NCBI GenBank assembly: GCA_002316225.1
Contig: DCDC01000145.1
Location: 1 to 5,283 of the forward strand
Source: Firmicutes bacterium UBA1065
GTDB lineage: Bacteria; Bacillota; Clostridia; Tissierellales; Sedimentibacteraceae
Reading direction: 5' to 3'
Length of the DNA: 5,283 bases
How positions within the stretch are numbered: the stretch's first letter is position 1; each line of letters opens with the position of its first letter. The notes beneath the pieces are model-generated. The model made no database searches. It had not been told where the DNA came from and saw only the letters and a program-made list of their open reading frames with translations. Shown in pieces: positions 1 through 5,283 of this stretch. The translations under genes and the position numbers were made by a program.

Positions 1-725
1 TAGGTATAGTATCCCAGTATCCGAGAGATTTCGGAACGACCCTTTATCAGTTCCAGTTAGGAATGGTAAATATGGTGGAAATAATATTATTCCTGATATT
101 TGCTTTCTTCATAATAGTAGGAGTGATAGCTATTCAGCAGGGAGAAAGGAAAATACCCGTTCAGTATGCCAAGAGGGTTGTGGGAAGGAAAATGTACGGC
201 GGACAAAGCACTCACATTCCATTGAAAGTGTTAATGGCAGGAGTTATGCCCGTAATATTCTCTTCAACGATCCTGGCGATACCGCAGACATTGGCATTCT
301 TCTTCCCCAATATGGCAACAGGAGTTCAAACGTATTTCTCCGTGGCAGGGAGTCCGGGAATATATATTTACACAACATTGAATATATTGCTGATTATATT
401 CTTCACTTATTTCTATACTGCAGTACAGTTCAATCCATTCGAGTATTCAAATACCCTTAAGGAAAACGGAGGATTCATACCGGGAATAAGACCGGGAAGG
501 CCTACTGCAGAATACTTGAATAAAGTATTGAACAGGATTACAATAGCAGGAGCAATTGCCCTTGCAATCATTGCAACAATACCAACATTGGTATTCTCAT
601 TTACGAATTTGAACATCAATTTTGGAGGAACCTCGCTTTTGATAGTTACAGGTGTTGCACTTGAAACTATGAAACAAATAGAAGCCCAGATGATAATGAG
701 ACATTACAAGGGATTTTTAAAGTAG
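1..725 (+). CDS. secY: Protein translocase subunit SecY, C-terminal part (5' end outside window)
   Basis: SecY forms the protein-conducting channel of the SecYEG translocon in the cytoplasmic membrane. The frame is open from base 3 and shows 240 residues, somewhat over half of a usual SecY of about 430, beginning near the end of TM5. In order I see TM6 (visible residues 27-44), the cytoplasmic loop with QQGERKIPVQYAKR and GGQSTHIPLKV, TM7 (about 78-100), TM8, and the large cytoplasmic loop. That loop carries PGIRPG, whose Arg (bases 489-491) matches E. coli R357, needed for SecA-dependent export. TM9 and TM10 with FGGTSLLIV follow, and the protein ends in a short tail, HYKGFLK. One oddity is Leu at bases 231-233, after HIPLKV, where bacterial SecY usually has Asn. 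The ATG at 63 is internal, because homology continues upstream. adk starts 15 nt after the stop, the common secY-adk order. Confidence 0.97.
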   Translation, partial: GIVSQYPRDFGTTLYQFQLGMVNMVEIILFLIFAFFIIVGVIAIQQGERKIPVQYAKRVVGRKMYGGQSTHIPLKVLMAGVMPVIFSSTILAIPQTLAFFFPNMATGVQTYFSVAGSPGIYIYTTLNILLIIFFTYFYTAVQFNPFEYSNTLKENGGFIPGIRPGRPTAEYLNKVLNRITIAGAIALAIIATIPTLVFSFTNLNINFGGTSLLIVTGVALETMKQIEAQMIMRHYKGFLK

Positions 726-740
726 AAAAGAGGTAAGAAA

Positions 741-1385
741 ATGAGAGCAATTTTATTGGGACCTCCGGGAGCCGGTAAGGGAACTCAAGCAGAAACAATT
801 GTAAAAGAATTTTCAATACCGCATATATCTACGGGAGATATTTTCAGAAAGAATATAAAAGAAGGAACTCCTTTAGGAAAGAAAGCCATGGAATACATGG
901 ACCAGGGCAAATTAGTTCCCGATGACTTGACGGTTGAACTGGTAAAAGACAGGTTGCTTAAGGATGACTGCAAGAACGGGTTTCTGCTGGACGGATTTCC
1001 AAGAACAATCTACCAGGCGGATGCCTTGGAGGACTTTTTAAAAGAAATCGGGCAAAGTCTGGATTATGTAATAAATATAAGCGTAAGAAAAGAGCTTTTA
1101 ATTGAAAGAGCTGTAGGCAGAAGACTTTGCAAAAACTGCGGCCAGGCATACCACATGTCATTCAACAAACCTTTAAAAGAAGGAGTATGCGACAAGTGCG
1201 GGGGAGAGCTCATCCAGCGTAAGGATGACACAAAAGAAACGGTAGAAAACAGGATTAATGTTTACCGGGAGCAAACAGAACCACTTATTGATTATTACAC
1301 AAAAAAAGGTATAATAGTCAATATAGACGGTGAAAAGCCCATAGCACAAGTCAGCCAGGACATAATTGCCGCCCTGAGGAAATAG
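741..1385 (+). CDS. adk: Adenylate kinase, zinc-lid type
   Basis: Adk catalyses ATP + AMP = 2 ADP in the cytoplasm and balances the adenine nucleotide pool. The 214-residue product has the normal length of the long bacterial form. The P-loop GPPGAGKGT is at residues 7-15 with Lys13. The AMP-binding segment has STGDIFR (30-36) and DGFPRT (84-89, Arg88). The LID domain (about 122-160) carries Cys130-x2-Cys133 and Cys150-x2-Cys153, the four-cysteine zinc site typical of Gram-positive enzymes; E. coli Adk has no zinc here. The ATG at 741 is the only start that keeps the P-loop at the N-terminus. It follows AAGAGGT (728-734) at a 6-nt spacing, only 15 nt after secY. map begins 1 nt after the adk stop, so the two are probably translationally coupled. 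No key residue is missing. Confidence 0.98.
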   Translation: MRAILLGPPGAGKGTQAETIVKEFSIPHISTGDIFRKNIKEGTPLGKKAMEYMDQGKLVPDDLTVELVKDRLLKDDCKNGFLLDGFPRTIYQADALEDFLKEIGQSLDYVINISVRKELLIERAVGRRLCKNCGQAYHMSFNKPLKEGVCDKCGGELIQRKDDTKETVENRINVYREQTEPLIDYYTKKGIIVNIDGEKPIAQVSQDIIAALRK

Positions 1386-1386
1386 T

Positions 1387-2133
1387 ATGATTATTCTCAA
1401 GACAAGAAGAGAAATTGAAATAATGAGAAAAGCCGGTCGTTTGGTAGCCGAGTCCCATGAATTGGTGAGAAGGCATATTAAACCCGGTGTCACAACCAAG
1501 GAGCTTGACCGGTTGGTTGAAGAATTCTTGAGATCTCGAAATGCCATTCCTACATTTAAAGGTTACAACGGATTTCCGTTTTCCATATGTACTTCAATCA
1601 ATGAAGAGGTAGTGCACGGATTCCCTTCCGACAGGGAACTGAAGGAAGGCGATATAGTAAGTGTAGATATTGGCGCAACATTTGAAGGATATGTGGGTGA
1701 CAGCGCAAAGACCTATTTGGTCGGAGAAGTTGATGAAGAAAAGAAGCATTTGGTTGAAGCAACCAGGCAAAGCTTTTATGAAGGCATCAAGTTTGCCAGG
1801 ACCACATACCGCCTGTCCGATATATCACATGCAATTCAGGCATATGCTGAGTCTAAGGGTTTGTCGGTAGTGAGAGATTTTGTAGGGCACGGAATAGGGA
1901 AAAATATGCATGAAGAACCGCAAGTACCTAATTTCGGAAAACCCGGCAAGGGACCGCGGCTGCAGGAAGGAATGGTCCTTGCTATCGAGCCCATGATAAA
2001 TGCAGGAACATATAATGTGAGGATTCTGGAAAATAACTGGACAGTGGTTACTGTTGACGGCAAGCCATCCGCTCACTATGAACATACGGTAGCTATAACA
2101 GACGGTGAGCCGGAATTGTTAACTATTCTATAG
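1387..2133 (+). CDS. map: Methionine aminopeptidase type I
   Basis: This cytoplasmic metalloenzyme removes the initiator Met from new proteins whose second residue is small. At 248 residues it is a minimal type Ia enzyme with the pita-bread fold and no N-terminal zinc-finger extension. All active-site residues expected from the E. coli enzyme are visible. His77 lies in VVHGFP. The metal ligands are Asp94 (SVDIGA), Asp105 (GDSAKT), His168 (VGHGIG), Glu201 (AIEPM) and Glu232 (YEHTVAIT), and His175 lies in MHEEP. The ATG at 1387 is 1 nt after the adk stop. Its binding site TGAGGA (1375-1380) lies within the last adk codons at a 6-nt spacing, so it probably depends on adk translation. The enzyme requires deformylated substrate, but no def gene is present in this window. 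Confidence 0.98.
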   Translation: MIILKTRREIEIMRKAGRLVAESHELVRRHIKPGVTTKELDRLVEEFLRSRNAIPTFKGYNGFPFSICTSINEEVVHGFPSDRELKEGDIVSVDIGATFEGYVGDSAKTYLVGEVDEEKKHLVEATRQSFYEGIKFARTTYRLSDISHAIQAYAESKGLSVVRDFVGHGIGKNMHEEPQVPNFGKPGKGPRLQEGMVLAIEPMINAGTYNVRILENNWTVVTVDGKPSAHYEHTVAITDGEPELLTIL

Positions 2134-2143
2134 GGGTGAGCAC

Positions 2144-2437
2144 GTGGAATCAACAAGAGATTTGAGAATCGGTCAAATAGTAAAATCTAAAGCCGGCAGG
2201 GATAAGGGAAGAGTATTTCTCATATGCCGGATAATAGACGAGCAATATGTGTTGGTATGTGACGGGGATTTAAGGAAATTAAATAATCCCAAGAAAAAGA
2301 AAGTGAAGCATTTAATGATTTATAATACAGTGTTGACGGAATTTGCTGAAAGGTTGCAGAGCAACGAAAATTTAGATGATGCATATGTAAGAAAACTATT
2401 GGAGCCATATGTATCCAAAGAAGTGGAGGTTGAGTGA
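2144..2437 (+). CDS. KOW-domain RNA-binding protein, L14e-like
   Basis: This is a 97-residue basic protein starting with GTG. Its N-terminal part (residues about 9-58) has a KOW-type pattern, GQIVKSKAGRDKGR, then a beta-strand-like IIDEQYVLVCDGDLR and a lysine-rich KKKKVKHL. I recognise this as the L14e/COG2163-like family of archaeal and eukaryotic ribosomes, also found in many Firmicutes between map and infA (I believe B. subtilis ybzG is the counterpart). The C-terminal part (about 60-97) looks helical and acidic, without a known motif. The start is fixed by GGGGTGA (2133-2139), which shares its first G with the map stop codon. infA begins 3 nt after its stop. An RNA or ribosome-linked role is inferred from fold and neighbours; the exact function is not known to me. 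No cysteine zinc motif is seen. Confidence 0.9.
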   Translation: MESTRDLRIGQIVKSKAGRDKGRVFLICRIIDEQYVLVCDGDLRKLNNPKKKKVKHLMIYNTVLTEFAERLQSNENLDDAYVRKLLEPYVSKEVEVE

Positions 2438-2440
2438 TCA

Positions 2441-2659
2441 ATGTCCAAGAAAGATGTAATAGAAGTCGAAGGCAAAGTCTTAGAAGCGCTTCCAAATGCA
2501 ATGTTCACAGTAGAGCTTCAGAACGGGCACCAGATTTTAGCACATATTTCTGGGAAACTGAGGATGAACTACATCAAGATTCTTCCCGGTGACACAGTAG
2601 CTGTTGAATTATCACCATATGATTTAACAAGGGGAAGAATAACATGGAGGAAAAAATAA
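2441..2659 (+). CDS. infA: Translation initiation factor IF-1
   Basis: IF-1 binds the A site of the 30S subunit during initiation and works with IF-2 and IF-3. The 72 residues match the family length and form a single S1-like OB fold. Diagnostic stretches are the EGKVLEALPNAMFTVEL strand region, NGHQILAHISGK (29-40), LRMNYIKILPGD (41-52) and SPYDLTRGRITWR (58-70), all close to E. coli IF-1. The second residue is Ser, so Map would be expected to remove the initiator Met. The likely binding site GGAGG (2425-2429) lies in the end of the KOW gene, 11 nt before the ATG. That is looser than elsewhere in the operon, so re-initiation after the KOW stop (3-nt gap) may help. The stop codon overlaps the rpmJ binding site. 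Confidence 0.98.
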   Translation: MSKKDVIEVEGKVLEALPNAMFTVELQNGHQILAHISGKLRMNYIKILPGDTVAVELSPYDLTRGRITWRKK

Positions 2660-2665
2660 GGAGGG
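2658..2665 (+). promoter_or_regulatory. Ribosome binding site of rpmJ, fixes a GTG start
   Basis: AAGGAGGG begins inside the infA stop codon and stands 6 nt before the GTG at 2672. It supports GTG as the rpmJ start, because there is no in-frame ATG that would keep the conserved N-terminus. Confidence 0.85.
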
Positions 2666-2671
2666 ATTACA

Positions 2672-2785
2672 GTGAAAGTAAGACCATCAGTAAAACAATT
2701 ATGTGAAAAATGCAAGATTATCAGACGAAAAGGAAAAGTTATGGTAATTTGCGAAAATCCAAGACACAAACAGAAACAAGGATAA
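2672..2785 (+). CDS. rpmJ: 50S ribosomal protein L36 (zinc-ribbon form)
   Basis: L36 is the smallest protein of the large ribosomal subunit and sits in 23S rRNA near the GTPase-associated region. The 37-codon gene starts with GTG: MKVRPSVKQLCEKCK, then RRKGKVMVICENPRHKQKQG. It has the usual length. The zinc ligands Cys11, Cys14, Cys27 and His32 are all present, so this is the zinc-binding (C+) form and not the zinc-independent one. A strong binding site overlapping the infA stop fixes the start. The order infA-rpmJ-rpsM is the typical Gram-positive one. Downstream lies a 48-nt gap that holds a possible tiny ORF. Confidence 0.97.
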   Translation: MKVRPSVKQLCEKCKIIRRKGKVMVICENPRHKQKQG

Positions 2786-2792
2786 GGAATAT

Positions 2793-2834
2793 ATGAAAAA
2801 ATTATGTACTACTAAGGTAGGAGGTGTAGCTTAA
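2793..2834 (+). other. Possible 13-codon ORF bridging rpmJ and rpsM
   Basis: An ATG at 2793 opens a 13-codon frame, MKKLCTTKVGGVA. Its TAA stop (2832-2834) shares its last base with the rpsM ATG, giving TAATG. AAGGA (2784-2788), across the rpmJ stop, stands 4 nt before the ATG. The rpsM binding site lies inside the frame. It may be translated and couple rpmJ to rpsM. It may equally be chance, since in AT-rich spacers such short frames are common. I do not recognise the peptide. Confidence 0.25.
2818..2826 (+). promoter_or_regulatory. Ribosome binding site of rpsM
   Basis: TAGGAGGTG is an almost perfect match to the anti-Shine-Dalgarno sequence, 7 nt before the rpsM ATG. It allows rpsM to initiate independently of rpmJ despite the 48-nt gap. 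Confidence 0.85.
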
Positions 2835-3202
2835 TGGCCAGAATCGCCGGTGTTGATTTGCCCAGAGATAAGAGAGTTGAAATCGGTTTAACATACATTT
2901 ATGGAATAGGCAGACCAACTTCTAACAAAATTTTAAAAGCGACAGGCATCAACCCTGATACAAGGGTTAAGGATCTTACGGAAGATGAAATCCAAAAATT
3001 AAGAGCTGAAATAGATAAGTATCCCGTAGAAGGGGATGCGAGACGTGAAATAGCGTTGAATATCAAGAGATTGAAAGAAATCAACTGCTACAGGGGAATC
3101 AGGCATAAAAAAGGATTGCCGGTAAGAGGACAAAACACTAAGAATAATGCAAGAACAAGAAAAGGTCCTAAGAGAGTATCAGGGAAAAAACCTAAAAAAT
3201 AA
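2834..3202 (+). CDS. rpsM: 30S ribosomal protein S13
   Basis: S13 sits in the head of the small subunit, contacts the 50S subunit through bridges B1a/B1b, and touches P-site tRNA with its tail. The 122 residues match the family. The N-terminal MARIAGVDLPRDKRVEIGLTYIYGIG leads into the helix-two-turn-helix domain. The signature NCYRGIRHKKGLPVRGQ (84-100) follows, then the basic tail NTKNNARTRKGPKR and a lysine-rich end. Asn84 and the NTKNN stretch differ slightly from the more common G and RTKTN, within what I expect for Clostridia. This gene opens the alpha part of the operon (rpsM-rpsK-rpsD-rpoA-rplQ). In E. coli the rpsM leader is the S4 repressor target. Here the leader is 48 nt, and I could not establish an equivalent pseudoknot by eye. 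Confidence 0.98.
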   Translation: MARIAGVDLPRDKRVEIGLTYIYGIGRPTSNKILKATGINPDTRVKDLTEDEIQKLRAEIDKYPVEGDARREIALNIKRLKEINCYRGIRHKKGLPVRGQNTKNNARTRKGPKRVSGKKPKK

Positions 3203-3210
3203 AAGGAGGG
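3203..3210 (+). promoter_or_regulatory. Ribosome binding site of rpsK, fixes a GTG start
   Basis: AAGGAGGG stands 6 nt before the GTG at 3217, just after the rpsM stop. It supports the GTG start, which also gives the usual MAAKK-type N-terminus. Confidence 0.85.
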
Positions 3211-3216
3211 ACTTAA

Positions 3217-3615
3217 GTGGCAGCTAAAAAACAAAAAACTACAAGAGTAAGAAAAAGAGAACGTAAAAACATTGAAAAAGGCCAGGCACATATTAAGTCT
3301 ACCTTTAACAATACAATTGTTACTCTTACCGACTTGCAGGGAAATGCAATTTCATGGGCAAGTTCGGGGCAAATAGGTTTTAAGGGTTCAAGAAAATCTA
3401 CGCCATACGCAGCAAGCATGGTTGCTGAAGAAGCAGCAAAAAAAGCCATGGAGCATGGACTTAAAACAGTAGAGGTATATGTTAAAGGACCGGGCTCAGG
3501 AAGAGAAGCAGCAATAAGGTCACTGCAGGCAGCCGGGCTTGAGGTTAGTTTGATAAAGGACGTTACTCCCATACCCCACAACGGTTGCAGACCGCCAAAA
3601 CGCAGAAGAGTATAA
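3217..3615 (+). CDS. rpsK: 30S ribosomal protein S11
   Basis: S11 is on the platform of the small subunit, near the 3' end of 16S rRNA and the E site. The 132 residues begin at GTG with a very basic N-terminal extension (AAKKQKTTRVRKRERKNIEK). The core then shows GQAHIKSTFNNTIVTLTD (22-39), SWASSGQIGFKGSRKSTPYAA and VYVKGPGSGREAAIRSL (88-103). It ends with DVTPIPHNGCRPPKRRRV. Asn122-Gly123 corresponds to the Asn-Gly of E. coli S11 (119-120), known to form isoaspartate. The gene is 14 nt after rpsM and 18 nt before rpsD, so the three are co-translated from one message. Length and motifs are normal. Confidence 0.98.
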   Translation: MAAKKQKTTRVRKRERKNIEKGQAHIKSTFNNTIVTLTDLQGNAISWASSGQIGFKGSRKSTPYAASMVAEEAAKKAMEHGLKTVEVYVKGPGSGREAAIRSLQAAGLEVSLIKDVTPIPHNGCRPPKRRRV

Positions 3616-3633
3616 TGGAAACGAGGTGAAAAG

Positions 3634-4257
3634 ATGGCAAGATATACCGGGCCTGTATGCAGAATATGCAGAAGAGAAGGTTTAAAGTTATATTTAAAAG
3701 GTGACAGGTGTTATACTGACAAATGCTCAATAGGCAGGAGAAATTATGCTCCGGGACAGCATGGTCAGAATAACAAGAAACTTACAAACTACGGTACTCA
3801 GTTAAGAGAAAAACAAAAGGTTAGAAAATATTACGGAGTTTTGGAAGATCAATTTAAAGAATATTACAACATAGCAGAAAAAATGTCCGGAAAAACAGGC
3901 GATAACCTGTTAAAACTGTTAGAGCTCAGACTTGACAATGTCGTTTACAGATTAGGCTTCGCAAGTTCCAGACCTGAAGCAAGACAATTAGTGGTTCACG
4001 GTCATTTTACCGTAAACGGCAAGAAGGCTGATATCCCGTCAATGATCTTAAAAGTCGGTGATGAGATAAAGGTTAAGGAAAAAAGCCAAAGTTCCGATAA
4101 ATTTAAAGCTTTGGCAGAAAATCACAGGAATACCGCGCCCCAGTGGCTGCAGGTTGAACCTGAGAATTTCACAGGCAGAATAATAGCCGAGCCTACTAAA
4201 GATGATATTGAAATACCAATAGAAGAGTATATGATTGTCGAGTTCTACTCCAAGTAA
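3634..4257 (+). CDS. rpsD: 30S ribosomal protein S4 (zinc-binding form)
   Basis: S4 is a primary 16S rRNA-binding protein that nucleates assembly of the small-subunit body. It also helps keep decoding accurate, together with S5. The 207-residue protein has an N-terminal zinc site, Cys9-x2-Cys12 with Cys26 and Cys31, the same spacing as Thermus S4. GRRNYAPGQHG (34-44) follows. The S4 RNA-binding domain (about 98-160) has LELRLDNVVYRLGFASSRPEARQLV and HGHFTVNGKKADIPS. The C-terminus EEYMIVEFYSK is typical. GAGGTGA (3623-3629) stands 4 nt before the ATG. Having rpsD between rpsK and rpoA is the E. coli-like layout; in B. subtilis rpsD is elsewhere. S4 often represses its own operon, but the 18-nt leader here is too short for the long Bacillus-type rpsD leader. 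Confidence 0.98.
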   Translation: MARYTGPVCRICRREGLKLYLKGDRCYTDKCSIGRRNYAPGQHGQNNKKLTNYGTQLREKQKVRKYYGVLEDQFKEYYNIAEKMSGKTGDNLLKLLELRLDNVVYRLGFASSRPEARQLVVHGHFTVNGKKADIPSMILKVGDEIKVKEKSQSSDKFKALAENHRNTAPQWLQVEPENFTGRIIAEPTKDDIEIPIEEYMIVEFYSK

Positions 4258-4261
4258 TAGC

Positions 4262-4276
4262 TAATAGGAATTATTA
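4262..4276 (+). repeat. Short AT-only inverted repeat in the rpsD-rpoA gap
   Basis: TAATA (4262-4266) and TATTA (4272-4276) are perfect inverted arms around GGAAT. A G-U pair could extend the stem to 6 bp. The stem is weak and no T-run follows, so it is not an intrinsic terminator. It could be chance or a minor RNA processing or stability element. Confidence 0.25.
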
Positions 4277-4296
4277 CCCTCGACAAACAAAAAATT

Positions 4297-4304
4297 AAGG
4301 AGGG
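4297..4304 (+). promoter_or_regulatory. Ribosome binding site of rpoA
   Basis: AAGGAGGG stands 5 nt before the rpoA ATG. This strong site after a 52-nt gap suggests that rpoA translation starts on its own and does not depend on coupling to rpsD. Confidence 0.85.
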
Positions 4305-4309
4305 TTGGG

Positions 4310-5257
4310 ATGATAGAAATAGAAAAACCTAATATTACTTTAATTGAAAAAAGTGACGATAACACTTACGGCAAAATTGTGGTTGAGCCGTTGGAAAGAG
4401 GCTATGGGACAACAATCGGCAATTCATTGAGAAGAATACTTCTATCTTCGTTACCGGGGGCAGCTGTTACTTCGATTAACATTCAGGGAGTGTTGCATGA
4501 GTTTTCAACGATTCCGGGCGTTAGAGAAGATGTAACGGAAATAATTCTTAACATTAAGAACTTAGCCGCTAAAATGAATGTGCCGGGACCTGTGCAGCTC
4601 TTAATAGACGCGAAAGGTCCTAAAGAAGTCACTGCAGCTGACATAATTACAGGCGGAGATGTGGAGATAGTTAACGAAGATCTTCATATCGCAACCCTTG
4701 AAGAAGGCGCTGAGCTCATTATCGAAATGGAAATGGAGCAGGGCAGAGGTTATGTGACAGCTGAAAGAAACAAGAAAGACAACCAGGCAATCGGAGTTAT
4801 TCCCATCGACTCTATCTATACACCCGTAAAAAAGGTAAACTTTACGGTTGAAGATACCAGGGTGGGAAACAGGACGGATTTCGACAAGCTTACTCTTGAG
4901 GTCTGGACTAACGGCACAATAGAGCCTGAAGAAGCAGTTTCTTTAGGTGCAAAAATATTGAATGAACATCTCAACCTGTTCATATCGTTGACAGAGCATG
5001 TTAATGATGTGGAAATAATGGTTGAAAAAGAAGAAGATGAAAAAGAAAAAGTATTGGAAATGACAATAGAAGAACTTGATTTATCGGTTAGGTCTTACAA
5101 TTGTCTGAAGAGGGCAGGAATAAACACTGTCGAGGAACTTACTTACAAGACCGAAGAAGATATGATGAAGGTTAGAAACTTAGGAAAGAAATCTTTGGAT
5201 GAAGTATCTAAGAAACTTGCAGAATTAGGATTGTCTCTGAGAAAAAACGATAATTAG
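4310..5257 (+). CDS. rpoA: DNA-directed RNA polymerase subunit alpha
   Basis: Alpha dimerises to nucleate assembly of RNA polymerase, binding beta and beta', and its C-terminal domain contacts UP elements and activators. The 315 residues match the Gram-positive length. The N-terminal domain (about 1-232) has LERGYGTTIGNSLRRILLSS with Arg41-Arg42 in the dimer/beta contact helix, GVLHEFSTIPGVREDV, and LTLEVWTNGTIEPEEA. A charged linker (about 238-248, EEDEKEK) leads to the C-terminal domain (about 250-311). There LSVRSYNCLKRAG and VRNLGKKSLDEV form the helix-hairpin-helix DNA-binding surface. Arg261, Asn264, Gly292, Lys294 and Ser295 correspond to E. coli R265, N268, G296, K298 and S299. The stop is 17 nt before rplQ. 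Nothing is missing. Confidence 0.98.
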   Translation: MIEIEKPNITLIEKSDDNTYGKIVVEPLERGYGTTIGNSLRRILLSSLPGAAVTSINIQGVLHEFSTIPGVREDVTEIILNIKNLAAKMNVPGPVQLLIDAKGPKEVTAADIITGGDVEIVNEDLHIATLEEGAELIIEMEMEQGRGYVTAERNKKDNQAIGVIPIDSIYTPVKKVNFTVEDTRVGNRTDFDKLTLEVWTNGTIEPEEAVSLGAKILNEHLNLFISLTEHVNDVEIMVEKEEDEKEKVLEMTIEELDLSVRSYNCLKRAGINTVEELTYKTEEDMMKVRNLGKKSLDEVSKKLAELGLSLRKNDN

Positions 5258-5261
5258 CTTT

Positions 5262-5270
5262 AAAGGAGGA
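5262..5270 (+). promoter_or_regulatory. Ribosome binding site of rplQ
   Basis: AAAGGAGGA stands 4 nt before an ATG at 5275, right after the rpoA stop. It marks the start of the next gene, which is cut by the window edge. Confidence 0.85.
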
Positions 5271-5274
5271 CTAA

Positions 5275-5283
5275 ATGGGAAGT
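5275..5283 (+). CDS. rplQ: 50S ribosomal protein L17, first three codons only
   Basis: Only ATG GGA AGT (Met-Gly-Ser) is visible. The identity comes from position, since rplQ follows rpoA in nearly all bacterial alpha operons. It is supported by the strong binding site at 5262-5270 and a start compatible with L17. The protein sequence itself is too short to prove it. Confidence 0.75.

Noticed and set aside
63..65. ATG at 63 as the start of a separate 220-residue gene
   Set aside because: The same frame is open from base 3, and the upstream residues (GIVSQYPRDFGTTLYQFQLG) continue SecY homology, so this Met is internal.
1173..1547. 124-codon open frame on the minus strand across the adk-map junction
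   Set aside because: It lies antisense to two complete, well-conserved genes, its translation is of low-complexity hydrophobic and Ser/Leu-rich type with no motif, and no binding site is evident. It is a shadow of the + strand genes.
2786..2833. Possible internal promoter before rpsM (TATGTA-like box in the AT-rich spacer)
   Set aside because: There is no -35-like TTGACA at a proper distance, and AT-rich hexamers are expected by chance here. Not listed without transcript ends.
3213..3581. 122-codon open frame on the minus strand opposite rpsK
   Set aside because: It is fully antisense to S11, whose codon bias opens this frame; no family pattern is recognisable.
4262..4290. Intrinsic terminator after rpsD
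   Set aside because: The stem is only 5 A-T pairs and no T-run follows; the downstream sequence is ACCCTCGAC. It would not terminate transcription.
4278..4309. Possible promoter before rpoA (TCGACA resembling a -35 box at 4280-4285)
   Set aside because: The position 17 nt downstream falls on GGTTGG within the ribosome binding region, which is not a -10 box.

Overview
This window is a stretch of the conserved spc-alpha ribosomal protein super-operon of a low-to-moderate GC Gram-positive anaerobe. Clostridia is the best fit, perhaps an Acetivibrio/Ruminiclostridium-like lineage. That placement rests on gene order, strong purine-rich Shine-Dalgarno sites, heavy AGA/GGA codon use, a Zn-type (Cys4) adenylate kinase lid, and the KOW/L14e-like gene between map and infA. 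The species cannot be fixed from this sequence alone.

Everything supported is on the + strand and reads as one transcription unit: the 3' part of secY (1-725), adk (741-1385), map (1387-2133), a KOW-domain L14e-like RNA-binding protein (2144-2437), infA (2441-2659), rpmJ (2672-2785), rpsM (2834-3202), rpsK (3217-3615), rpsD (3634-4257), rpoA (4310-5257), and the first three codons of rplQ (5275-5283). Gaps between genes run from 1 to 52 nt, and ribosome binding sites often lie across the previous stop codon. The two largest gaps are rpmJ-rpsM (48 nt) and rpsD-rpoA (52 nt). No stretch of 300 bases lacks a gene. I found no convincing promoter, terminator, tRNA, mobile element or CRISPR.

The genes work together in making and exporting proteins. 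SecY is the membrane export channel and Adk balances adenine nucleotides. Map removes the initiator methionine from new chains, and IF1 acts in translation initiation. L36, S13, S11 and S4 are ribosome components, and the RNA polymerase alpha subunit links the operon to transcription. rpsD lies inside the alpha cluster (rpsM-rpsK-rpsD-rpoA-rplQ), as in E. coli and unlike Bacillus subtilis.

This is mostly an ordinary housekeeping region, and I do not see a new multi-gene system. The points most worth a second look are the archaeal/eukaryal L14e-like KOW protein, a possible 13-codon ORF that fills the rpmJ-rpsM gap and overlaps the rpsM start as TAATG, and a leucine in SecY TM7 where bacterial SecY usually has asparagine.
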